Shown here: one piece after another, positions 1 to 7,848 of the stretch
Position numbering within the stretch: the first letter of the stretch is position 1
Layout: every line of letters begins with the position of its first letter
Source: CAZMXS01 sp964570325
GTDB taxonomy: Bacteria; Verrucomicrobiota; Kiritimatiellia; CAIQIC01; CAZMXS01
Assembly (NCBI GenBank): GCA_964570325.1
Contig: CAZMXS010000091.1
Coordinates: 1-15,340 of the forward strand
DNA length: 15,340 bases
Direction of reading: 5' to 3'
The notes under the pieces: generated by a model
The model's database searches: none
The model's input: the letters and a program-made list of their open reading frames with translations, nothing else
What the model was told of the DNA's origin: nothing
Position numbers and translations under genes: made by a program

Positions 1-3000
1 AACCAGGTCAGCACGGCGTCGTTTGTCACCGTCATGACCACCTGCGTATCTACACCGCTGGCGGGCTCGTTGCCGCTCATCGCCCAACCCGCGCAGACAA
101 ATTGTGTCGAGCCCTGCGTGTCTGTCGTGCTCATGACGTTGGTCAGAACCATGCCGATCGTGTTGGTGTACACGCCCACCGGCGGCTCGCCAAAGCCCCA
201 AGGCGATTGAATCGTCAGCGTGGCGTCGGGCTTAACATAGGCAAAAGCGTTCCATCTTAGGCTTTCGCCGAAGCTGACGGAGTACACCCGCACGTCGCCC
301 CTACCCGGCGCACTCGCACCTGCCGTCACCACGATCTGCGTGGGCGACTGGCTCACGATATCCGCCACACTCGCGCCGCATAGCGTCACATTGGTCAGGT
401 CCGCCCCGTCGCACAAATTCAAGCCCGCGATCACCACCGTATATCCGCCGGTCCAAGACCCGGAATCCGGCCGAATACCGGTATCGACCCCGAAGTTCCT
501 GTTCGGCGCAGGCACATTCAACTGGCCTTCCTCGTTGTCCCCCCACGCCACAATCGAGCCGTCTGACTTCAACCCCAGCGAATGAACGCCGCCAGCCGCC
601 ACCGCCACGAAGTTCGCGTTTGGCGCAGGCACATTTGTCTGGCCCAAATCGTGCTGGCCCCACGCCACAATCGTGCCGTCCGATTTCAAACCCAGCGAAT
701 GCCCACCGCCGCCCGCGACCGCTACGAAATTCGTGTTCGGCGCCGGCACATTCAGTTGACCTTCGGAATTATCGCCCCATCCCACGATTGTGCCGTTCGA
801 CTTCAATCCCAGCGAATGGAACAGACCCGCCGCCACCGCCACGAAGTTCGTGTTCGGCGCCGGCACATTCAGTTGACCTTCGGAATTATCGCCCCATCCC
901 ACGATTGTGCCGTTCGACTTCAATCCCAGCGAATGATCTCTGCCCGCCGCCACCGCCACGAAGTTTGTGTTCGGCGCCGGCACATCTGTCTGGCCGCTCG
1001 CATTGTACCCCCACCCCACGACCGTACTGTCCGCCTTCAACCCCAGCGAGTGAATCAAACCCGCCGCGATCGGATAGTCCGAAATCGGATCGGCACGACC
1101 GATCTGCCCCGCCAGGTTAACTGTGTACGCCCCCGCCAGCGTGACGTCGCCACCGTCCGTCTGGACGACGATGGTCTTCGCACCCGCCGAACCGGTCGCC
1201 GGCATGGTGATCCGAACCCAGTTGTCGCCCGCATCCTGAATCACGCCCGCCACACCACCGACCATCACATTTGTAATCGTGCCGAAATGGCCGTTGGTGA
1301 TCACCAGCGTGTTCCCTCCAGCATACGGGCCAACGTTGGTGGAGAGCGCGAAACAGGAGCCGTTCAGCCCGAAGTAATAATTCGGGTTCGTGCTGTTGTT
1401 GACCGTGAAGCAGGTCGGATTGAACGCACCGACGGCAGACGGGCTGAACACCACCGGGAAGTTACTGGCTGTGCCGGGCTCAACCGTCAGGCCCCCCAGC
1501 GCCGACACATCGAAATACGCCGCACCGGGGCCATCGTTGGTCGCCGCCGTGATCTCCAGTTGCAGAACCCCTGCGTTGGTGACGGTGAAGATATTCGTCG
1601 CCACCCGGCACAGGACCAGCGGAGCGAAAACCGCGCCGCTCACCTCGATAGCCGACGCCTCAACATATTCGTAAACGAAGGCATTGGACTTCACCGTCTC
1701 GCCATACGAGATTGAACACACGCGCACATCACCGGTCATCGCACCGCCCGCCGCGCCCGCAATGACTACGATCTGCGTGGAACTTTGACTGACAATCGAG
1801 GATGCTGTCACACCGCAAAGTGTGACGCTGGTGACGTCGCCGCCATTGCAAAGATTCGTCCCGGCGATCACCACCGGATAACCGCCCGCCGATGATCCGG
1901 ACGACGGCGAAATACCGGTCGAGTCCGGTGTACGCCGCCATTCCGCCACATAGTTCACCGTCAGGCCGTCGGCCCTGTCGAAATAGCCGCCAGCGTAGGG
2001 CTCCCCGCTGGTGTTCAATGCTAGTGTAGCAACTCCATTGTTCATTCCATCGCCCACGTTCGTCCACGTCGTTCCGTTCCATTTGGCCACATAATTCGCG
2101 GTCACTCCGCCCGCCGTGGTGAACCCACCGCCGGCGTACAGATTCCCGTTCGTGTCAATCGCCAGTGCAGAGACCACGTTGTCCATCCCGCTGCCAAGAT
2201 TGGTCCAACTGGAGCCATCCCATTTCGCGATATAGTTCGCGGTCACTCCGCCCGCCGTGGTGAACCCACCGCCGGCGTACAGATTCCCGTTTGTGTCNNN
2301 NNNNNNNNNNNNNNNNNNNNNNNNNNNNNNNNNNNNNNNNNNNNNNNNNNNNNNNNNNNNNNNNNNNNNNNNNNNNNNNNNNNNNNNNNNNNNNNNNACC
2401 GCCGGCGTACAGATTCCCGTTTGTGTCAAAAGCGAGCGCCGCGACCCCGTTGTCCATCCCGTCCCCCAGGGCCGACCATTCTTCCGTCACGGGATTCCAT
2501 TTCGCAATACAGTTCGCGGTTACCCCGCCCGCCATGGTGAAATAACCTCCCACGTAGAGATTCCCGTTGGTGTCAGTCGCCAGCGCAAGGACAGAGCTGT
2601 AGCTACCCAACCCATCACCCAGATTCGTCCAAGCCGCCGCCACAGGGTCCCATTGCGCGATGTAATTGGCCGACTCCCCGCCCGCCAGCGTAAACTCGCC
2701 ACCAGCATAGAGCTGACCATTCGCATCGGTTTCCAGGGCATACACGTAGTTGTTCATTCCGACATCCAGGTTCATCCAACTGGTATAGCCGTCCGCCCCA
2801 ATTCGACCCGCCGGGTTGTACGTGTAGGCGCCGGCGAAGGTCGTGTCGCCGTTGTCGCTCGTCTGGATAACGAGATCCTTCACGCCCGGCGATTCCGTTG
2901 CCGGAAGCGTAATCGTCACCCAGTTGGCGCCGGTGCCGGTGATGGTTGCATTAACCCCGCCGACCAGAACGTTGGTGATCGTGCCGAAATGCCCGTTGGT

Positions 3001-5669
3001 GATCGTAATCGTGTTTCCACCGCCGTAGGGCCCGACGTTGGTGGAGATTTGAAAGACACTGCCGGTCAATCCGAACGAATAAATCGGAATCGGACAGTTG
3101 TTCGCCACGTAGCAGGTCGGGGTGAACGTGCCGGCCGCACCCGCCGTAAAGACAACGGGGAAATTGCTTGCCGTTTCGGGGGCAACGGTCATTCCCGCCA
3201 AGGCCGATACATTGAAGTATGCCGCGCCGGGGCCATCGTTGGTCACCGCCGTGATCAATAGATCTTCCGTGCCGAAATTGGTCACCGTGAATAAGTTCGT
3301 GGCTTTTCCACCGGCCATCACCGGGCCGAAGGGCGGACCGGTCACCTGAATGGCTGCGCCGTTGTAGGTGAAGGCGTTGGATTGCATGGTTTCCCCGAAG
3401 CTCGTGGAAAACACCCGCACTTCTCCGAGGCCGACGTGATCGGAAGCTCCGGCCCAAACCACGACCTGGGTCGCCGATTGACTGACGATGCCGGTCACCG
3501 CCACGCCGCACAAGGTCACATTGGTGATGTCGAATCCATCGCACAAATTCGACCCGATGATCGTCACTTGATAACCGCCGGCAAAGGGGCCGGAGTTGGG
3601 GATGATGTACACCGCATCGAACAAGACACCTCCATACACCAGATACGTCTCACCGGCTATATTCTGCCCGGACGGGTCAGCGTAGACCGCACCGATCAGC
3701 AGGTCGTCGTAACCATCCTTGTTCATATCCCCCGCCGAACGCACGGAACAGCCGACCCAATCGTTCACCATCGCGCCCGCGAGGGCAACGCCGTTGGTTC
3801 CATCGAGGTACGTGTTGGTCATCGTGATCATCGCAGGCAAGGCATTGGTGCGGCCATACACCACATACGTCTCGCCCGCAGACCCCCGCCCGCCGGGAGA
3901 AGCCCGATCCGCACCCACCAGAAAGTCCGGCAATCCGTCTCCGTTCACGTCCCCCGCCGGGCTCAATGAAGAACCGCAGGCATCGGATGGACCACCGCCC
4001 GCCAGGGTAACGCCGTTGGTGCCGTCGCACCATGTGTTGGTCAGCATGATCAGCGCCGGGAAATCATTGCTGCGGCCATATACCATATACGCCTTATTTT
4101 CTCCCCCCGCGCCGATCAGAATGTCGTCGCAACCATCCCTGTTTATGTCCCCCGCCGAATTCACCGCCAGGCCGAGTTGAGAGTATACCCTCGCGCCCGT
4201 AAAGAGTACGCCGTTGGTGCCGTTGAGCCACGTGTTGGTCAGCGTGATCAGCGCCGGCAAACCATTACTGCGGCCGAACACCAGATACGCTTCGCCCGCA
4301 TTATCCCGCCCGGACGGGCATGCTTTTGGCGCACCCACCAGCATGTCGGCGAATCCATCTCCATTCACGTCCCCCGCCGAACTCACCGACCAACCGCAGA
4401 CAATATTGGACACTGCGCCCGCCAGAATGATGCCGTTGGTTCCGTTGAGCCAGGTGTTGGTCAGCGTGATCTGCGCCGGCAAGCCGTTGCTACGGCCATA
4501 TACCAGATACGTCTCACCTGCCGCACCACTACCTCCCCCGTACGAATCCGCGCCGATCAGCATGTCGTCATAACCATCCCCGTTCACATCCCCCGCCGAA
4601 GCCACGGACTTGCCACACCGGCCACCCGACTTTGTGCCTGACAGGAGGACGCCGTTGGTGCCATTTAACCAGGTGTTGGTCAGTACGATCAGCCCCGGTA
4701 GGCCGTTACTGCGGCCGTACACCAGATAGGCCTCGCCCACACTCCAAGGCCCGGACAAACGGGCACCCAGCGCCCCGATCAGCATGTCGCCATAACCGTC
4801 CCCGTTCACATCNNNNNNNNNNNNNNNNNNNNNNNNNNNNNNNNNNNNNNNNNNNNNNNNNNNNNNNNNNNNNNNNNNNNNNNNNNNNNNNNNNNNNNNN
4901 NNNNNNNNNNNNAACCGTCCCCGTTCACATCGCCCGCCGAATCCACCGACCAGCCGCTAGCATCCTCGGCGTTCGCGCCCGCCAGCGTGACACCTCTGGA
5001 TCCGTTGAGCCATCTCCTGCTCAACGTGACCGAAGCCTGTAAGCCGCTATGCACTTCGGGCGGGATCACGCCCGCCGGATTGTAAGTGTAAGCGTTTGAA
5101 TAGATGGTTGCGCCGAGACTTTCCGACCAAATTTCCACGTCTCCACTACTTCCGGAGGAAGGACCGCTTCCAGCCACGACGACCACCTGCGTCGCATCCG
5201 CGCTCGTGATGCTTGCGACCACCACCCCGCACAGGGACACGTTTGTCACATCGCCCCCGGCGCACAGGTTGGTTCCACAGATGGTTACCGAGTTACCGCC
5301 CAACCACGGGCCGGAAAACGGAACCGCGCCAAGCGTCATCAGCAACACACTGTTTTTTTGGATATTATAATCCGACAAGGTCCGACCATCCTCCAGCAAC
5401 CTCCCGGCAAAAAACAGCCATTGCCGTTCGAGGGCATACCCGGTCTGATCCTGAATCTTGGCTTTCGCATTTTCAATCGAATCGCTTGGCTCCACGTCGA
5501 GCGTAAGCCGGCCGAAGGAAGGCGCGTCCACAAAGATGTCCATCGCGCCGGACGGCGCGGCCATCAGGAGGAACGCTGCTACTACCATTTTTCCAATGAT
5601 TGGAAATCCTGGATGCCAATTTTCCAATGATTGGAAAACTCCATTCCTATCGTAATTGTCGTATTGCAT
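1..5669 (-). CDS. Giant modular secreted protein: ubiquitin-like, IPT/TIG, FG-GAP, HYDIN-like and RCC1 domains (3' partial)
   Basis: The gene reads leftward and is still open at base 1; two N gaps interrupt it. The N-terminal segment has a hydrophobic export signal (MVVAAFLLMAAPSGA), then a ubiquitin-like domain (5331-5543), an IPT/TIG domain (about 5070-5327), FG-GAP blades with DxNxDGxxD Ca2+ loops (3616-5069), an IPT + HYDIN/choice-of-anchor-D-like + IPT block (2806-3615), propeller repeats (1920-2805), a second copy of that block (1097-1919), five RCC1 repeats (about 490-1081), another IPT (about 240-485) and a Flg_new_2-like segment at the edge. IPT domains carry a recurrent pattern NLCxGxDxTNVxLCG, with two cysteines that could form a disulphide. 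The likely role is a surface adhesin or matrix protein; no catalytic motif was seen. The start is uncertain. ATG 5669 leaves 20 bases after the upstream gene; ATG 5588 would leave the paired palindromes untranslated. Neither has a strong Shine-Dalgarno. A longer reading from 5816 overlaps the upstream gene and is not favoured. The frame changes at each N run, which I read as gap-length artefacts. Confidence 0.85.
490..1081 (-). repeat. Five tandem RCC1-type repeats (117 bp each) inside the giant gene
   Basis: Five units spaced exactly 117 bases (39 residues) apart, seen from the conserved HSLGLK block near 577, 694, 811, 928 and 1045. The unit consensus is AAGxxHSLGLKSNGTIVGWG followed by DNSEGQLNVPAPNTNFVAV, typical of RCC1 propeller blades as they occur in bacterial secreted proteins. 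Two neighbouring units (about 729-818 and 846-935) are essentially identical in DNA, so the array grew or was homogenised recently. RCC1 propellers usually have about seven blades; only five are visible here, and both flanks are IPT domains, so the propeller may be short or the fold open. Confidence 0.85.
1097..1919 (-). repeat. IPT + HYDIN-like + IPT block, copy B
   Basis: About 274 residues paralogous to the block at 2806-3615. Shared landmarks in order are AGGYxVxIxGxNLC, VTLCGV, IVSQSxTQ, TNDGPGAAYF, VSALxGxTV, ASNFPVVF, STNVGPY, GGNT and TNGHFGTITNV. The first part is an IPT/TIG Ig-like fold, the middle resembles choice-of-anchor-D/HYDIN-type beta sandwiches, and the last part is a second IPT without the cysteine pair. 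It is followed by RCC1 repeats instead of the second propeller that follows copy A. Confidence 0.75.
1920..2805 (-). repeat. Propeller-like repeats of 47-50 residues interrupted by an N gap
   Basis: Each unit has the pattern ALxxDTNGNLYAGGxFTxAGG followed by VTANYIAKW and WTNLGDGM. Two and a half units lie upstream of the gap (49-50 residues each) and about two and a half downstream (47 residues, 141 bp). The DNA at 2095-2150 and 2236-2291 is identical over 56 bases, 141 apart. The alternating GG/FxxAGG and KW...W...LG pattern suggests a beta-propeller of the delta-60/kelch kind. Five blades are visible if the gap is closed by overlap, six or more if the gap hides a unit. Confidence 0.7.
2298..2397. 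other. Assembly gap (100 N)
   Basis: Exactly 100 N, the conventional placeholder for a gap of unknown size. The same 30 bases, beginning ACCGCCGGCGTACAG, end the left flank (2268-2297) and start the right flank (2398-2427). The true length is therefore unknown: either the ends overlap or repeat units are missing. The reading frame changes across the N run, but it is restored if the two 30-base copies are superimposed or separated by whole repeat units. Confidence 0.97.
2806..3615 (-). repeat. IPT + HYDIN-like + IPT block, copy A
   Basis: About 270 residues, with the same landmark order as the block at 1097-1919. It opens with an IPT (SGPFAGGYQVTIIGSNLC), continues with the HYDIN/anchor-D-like part (ATNLFTVTNFGTEDLLI, then TNDGPGAAYFNVSAL) and closes with a cysteine-poor IPT (GGNTITITNGHFGTITNV). 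It joins the FG-GAP blades on its N-terminal side to the second propeller on its C-terminal side, so it probably acts as a stiff spacer. Confidence 0.75.
3616..5069 (-). repeat. FG-GAP (integrin alpha-type) repeats with Ca2+-binding loops
   Basis: Repeats of about 66-74 residues carry SAGDVNGDGxDDxLIGA, then GETYLVYGRSNGLPA, then TNTWLNGTNGVxLAG. The DxNxDGxxD loops are those that bind Ca2+ in integrin alpha-subunit blades. Six loops are seen if the N gap at 4813-4912 is closed by its 19-base overlap, seven if the two flanks are separate blades. One blade is less regular (DINRDGCDD, with a shortened GAGGENKAYMVYG segment). The array lies outside the cell and probably needs Ca2+ for folding. 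Confidence 0.9.
4813..4912. other. Assembly gap (100 N)
   Basis: Exactly 100 N inside the FG-GAP array. The 19 bases AACCGTCCCCGTTCACATC end the left flank (4794-4812) and begin the right flank (4913-4931); they encode the Ca2+ loop DVNGDG. The frames on the two sides agree only if these copies are superimposed or separated by whole repeats. Confidence 0.97.
5331..5543 (-). other. Ubiquitin-like domain at the mature N-terminus of the giant secreted protein
   Basis: The 71 residues starting MDIFV align without gaps to eukaryotic ubiquitin residues 1-71. I count 43 identities, including an unbroken match LEDGRTLSDYNIQK (ubiquitin 50-63) and VEPSD (17-21). Core positions I3, V5, L15, V17, I23, I30, L43, L50, L56, I61 and L67 are kept, so a beta-grasp fold is expected. 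The recognition surface is changed: L8 to P, I44 to F, H68 to L, V70 to T and R42 to W. Lysines 27, 29 and 63 are kept, but 6, 11, 33 and 48 are replaced (D, G, Q, R). The chain runs straight into an IPT domain with no Gly-Gly tail. The domain follows directly on the signal peptide, so it should be extracellular or periplasmic. Conjugation activity is unlikely; a structural or mimicry role is inference. Confidence 0.93.
5590..5638. promoter_or_regulatory. Paired TTCCAAT-N-ATTGGAA palindromes
   Basis: Two near-identical palindromes: 5590-5606 (17 bases) and 5620-5638 (TTTTCCAATGATTGGAAAA, 19 bases). Each has a single unpaired centre base, and the centres are 31 bases apart, about three helical turns, so two protein dimers could bind the same face of the DNA. 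They lie just upstream of ATG 5588 and downstream of ATG 5669. If the latter is the start, they would be translated as FQSLEN and FPIIGK. They are most simply read as an operator or activator site for the giant gene. The binding protein is not known from this window. Confidence 0.65.
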
Positions 5670-5689
5670 GGTTCTCGTTTGGTGGGGGG

Positions 5690-7711
5690 TTATGGAACGT
5701 AATCGGGCAGGCTCAGATTGATCTTCTGAAATAACTGTTGCGCGCCGGCCGCGCCGTAGTTCGTGACCGTCATCAGCGCGCCGTTGCCGGTAAGACCGCC
5801 GATTCCCTCCTGCCACTGACCGTCATGCAAGTTCGTCGTCACGGATACGCTGTATGGCATGTTCGAGGCGCCGAGAAACTGGAGCAGCGTGTTGGATCCC
5901 GCGATAGCCAAGCTCGCAACTCGCGCGCTGTTGCTGTCGAGCAGGATGCCCGCGCCCTGGTTCTGCAGGCCGGCGTGGAAACACATCGTCCCGTAGATGT
6001 CCTCCACGTAACCCTCGTTGATCACGGGCCCGTAGAAATCCAGCGCGCCGGTTTGGCCGCCGCGGATCACGCTGTGGTTGGTCACCACGCCGATGATGGC
6101 GATCCGGCTGCCGGACTCCACGTACACCGCGTTGCCGGTTTCGACCAGCAGGCTGCCGATAATCGTCCCACTGCCGCCGATCCATGCGTTAGTGACAAAG
6201 CCCGAATCATCGTAAACCTTCACAAGGACCCGGTCCACGCGCGCCGTGCCGCCGTCGAGCCACAGGGCGCCGCGGAGCGTGAGTTCGGCGTCGCCGGTTT
6301 CGTTAGTGACGATCAGCAAGCCGTTGCGGCCGATAAGGATGGCATTGCCGTTGGGCTGGCCGATGGCCGCTGTGGGCGCGGACACCACCCCGCCGTTGCT
6401 GATCGTAAGCGTGTTGCCGGGTCCATAGTAGTCGCTTGCGTCGCCGCCGACGTTGAGCGATCCGCTCATGATCCACGTCGAACCAGGGTCCGTCACAAGG
6501 GCGCTGTTGCCAACGTTGCCCAATGAGCCGCCCTGACTTTGCACCGTTGCGCCATCGCGAATGAAGAGCGCGTTGGATGCCCCGCCGTTGCCCACGGCGA
6601 CGGCGCGGTCGCACTGCCACAGCGAACCCGTGCCGATAACCGTGAGGGCGTTATGCGCTCCGCCACCCGATCCGACGATGCCCTCCTGACAATATACGGC
6701 GCCGCCGTTGCTGATGATCAGCGTCGTATACTCAGCAAAAACACCGGCAAACAACGCGCCGCGATTACTCCAGACCGAGCCGGCGCCGGTGACGAGCGCC
6801 GCATTGCTCACCGCGCTTGAACTCCAGCCAAAGTAGCCGCTGGCATTGTCCAACCGGCCGCCGTCACGAATAATCAACCGATGATGGGAAGCGTTGTCAT
6901 ACATGGCGTTTATGTCAGCGTCAACGTGGAACTGCGAGCCGGCGCCTTCGATCAAAATCTCGTTATCAACCGTGTTGCCGGCACCAAGCCGCAACGCGCC
7001 CCGAGAGGTCACGGCGCCGCCGCCCGAAACCGTCAGCCGATTGCGCGAGCTGGCCTGGCCGAAATATACAGTGTCGGAATCGAAAGTGGAACCGGCGCCG
7101 GTCACGACGATCGCATTGCCGGTGGCGGTTGAGTCGTAGCCGATGTAGCAGGTGGCGCCGCAATAGACCGATCCGCCATTGGTCACGGTAAGCGTGTTGA
7201 ACCGCCCCTCTTGGCCGATGTTCAGCGCATTCAATTGCCAGAGCGATCCCGGCCCATCCACCGTCACCTCGTTGCCTTGGGAATCAACGCCGAAGCCAAG
7301 GTAGGCGTCGCCGCCCAGGTGGTTGACGGCGCCGCCGTTCAGGATGCGCATCCGGTTGCTGGAACCCTCGCCGCCGACGCGGATGTCATGCGCGTGCAGG
7401 AGCGAACCGGTTCCCTCGATGAGCGCCAGATTGTGACCCGCCTGAGCGAAACTTCCGATTACGCACAGCTCCGCGTTGGTCAGCTCGCCCGCGTTCAGGA
7501 TGTGCAGGAGATTGTTGGTCCCAAACGCGCCCACCGTAAGGTCCGCGCCTTGCCAATTGGTGCTGAACGCATCAATCACCAGGTTCGAGTTGTTGTCAAT
7601 TGAATCGTAGACGATCTCGACGGCTGCGAGCGTTCCGCGGACGGGCGCAATGGAAAACGCGAGCAGAACGGCGAAAAGTACCGGCGACTGGCGGGCGGGA
7701 ACAGCGCGCAC
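5690..7711 (-). CDS. Secreted beta-helix protein with autotransporter/PEP-CTERM-associated repeats
   Basis: The protein has 673 residues when started at GTG 7711, which follows a strong AAAGGAGG at 5-base spacing; an ATG at 7735 in the same frame lies upstream of that site. Starting at 7711 gives a normal signal peptide: RAVPARQ, then SPVLFAVLLAFSIAPV, with cleavage near TLA-A. The body is about ten repeats of 40-50 residues with the pattern NTLTVTNGGSVY, YIGYDS or similar, GNxIxVTGAGSxW. This matches the T5SS/PEP-CTERM-associated repeat type (TIGR04393-like), expected to fold as a right-handed beta-helix. The last 50 residues (VSVTTNLHDGQW to LFQKINLSLP) form a separate terminal module. No autotransporter barrel or PEP-CTERM anchor is present. 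It is probably a surface or extracellular structural protein. It has its own promoter and lies 20 bases (or 101) before the giant gene, so co-transcription is possible. Confidence 0.88.
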   Translation of the reverse strand: MRAVPARQSPVLFAVLLAFSIAPVRGTLAAVEIVYDSIDNNSNLVIDAFSTNWQGADLTVGAFGTNNLLHILNAGELTNAELCVIGSFAQAGHNLALIEGTGSLLHAHDIRVGGEGSSNRMRILNGGAVNHLGGDAYLGFGVDSQGNEVTVDGPGSLWQLNALNIGQEGRFNTLTVTNGGSVYCGATCYIGYDSTATGNAIVVTGAGSTFDSDTVYFGQASSRNRLTVSGGGAVTSRGALRLGAGNTVDNEILIEGAGSQFHVDADINAMYDNASHHRLIIRDGGRLDNASGYFGWSSSAVSNAALVTGAGSVWSNRGALFAGVFAEYTTLIISNGGAVYCQEGIVGSGGGAHNALTVIGTGSLWQCDRAVAVGNGGASNALFIRDGATVQSQGGSLGNVGNSALVTDPGSTWIMSGSLNVGGDASDYYGPGNTLTISNGGVVSAPTAAIGQPNGNAILIGRNGLLIVTNETGDAELTLRGALWLDGGTARVDRVLVKVYDDSGFVTNAWIGGSGTIIGSLLVETGNAVYVESGSRIAIIGVVTNHSVIRGGQTGALDFYGPVINEGYVEDIYGTMCFHAGLQNQGAGILLDSNSARVASLAIAGSNTLLQFLGASNMPYSVSVTTNLHDGQWQEGIGGLTGNGALMTVTNYGAAGAQQLFQKINLSLPDYVP

Positions 7712-7716
7712 GGAAA

Positions 7717-7724
7717 CCTCCTTT
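7717..7724 (-). promoter_or_regulatory. Ribosome binding site that decides the beta-helix gene start
   Basis: AAAGGAGG on the minus strand ends 5 bases before GTG 7711-7709. It lies inside the reading frame that begins at ATG 7735, which makes that ATG unlikely as the start. The downstream GTG also gives a better-shaped signal peptide. Confidence 0.75.
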
Positions 7725-7749
7725 TGCCAGGACATTATGAAGCGGATAC

Positions 7750-7778
7750 ACCATAGAGATCGGCGTCCGTCGGGTCAA
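7750..7778 (-). promoter_or_regulatory. Candidate sigma70-type promoter of the beta-helix gene
   Basis: On the minus strand, TTGACC (7778-7773) and TATGGT (7755-7750) are separated by 17 bases. Transcription would start near 7743, giving a leader of about 30 bases that contains the AAAGGAGG site. The -35 box matches the consensus at five of six positions, the -10 box at four of six. Confidence 0.5.
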
Positions 7779-7848
7779 CCCACAAACGACAGGGCGGGAT
7801 CACACGCGCGACCACGCGAAATCAGCCGGCGGGACCCGGCACACCCAG

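Noticed and set aside
490..1081. Possible CRISPR array, because of regular direct repeats
   Set aside because: The 117-bp periodicity is contiguous, in frame and encodes RCC1 blades; there are no short repeats separated by unrelated spacers and no cas genes.
582..1715. Plus-strand open frame of 377 codons across the RCC1 and IPT region
   Set aside because: It is antisense to the giant gene; its Arg/His-rich repeated composition mirrors the 117-bp repeats of the opposite strand, and it has no recognisable domain.
2155..2297. Frameshift or pseudogene in the giant gene at the N gap
   Set aside because: The frame change is an artefact of the fixed 100-N length; the reading frame from 2297 to base 1 is open and encodes sensible domains.
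2257..3261. Plus-strand open frame of 334 codons running through the N gap
   Set aside because: Antisense to the IPT/propeller region, passes through unknown bases, and has Arg-rich shadow composition.
5331..5543. Active ubiquitin conjugation system
   Set aside because: There is no Gly-Gly tail, and no E1, E2, E3 or deubiquitinase-like gene in the window; the domain is predicted to be exported.
5670..5816. Longer N-terminus of the giant protein starting at 5816
   Set aside because: It overlaps the 3' end of the beta-helix gene by about 127 bases, is Arg-rich without similarity, and would bury the signal peptide.
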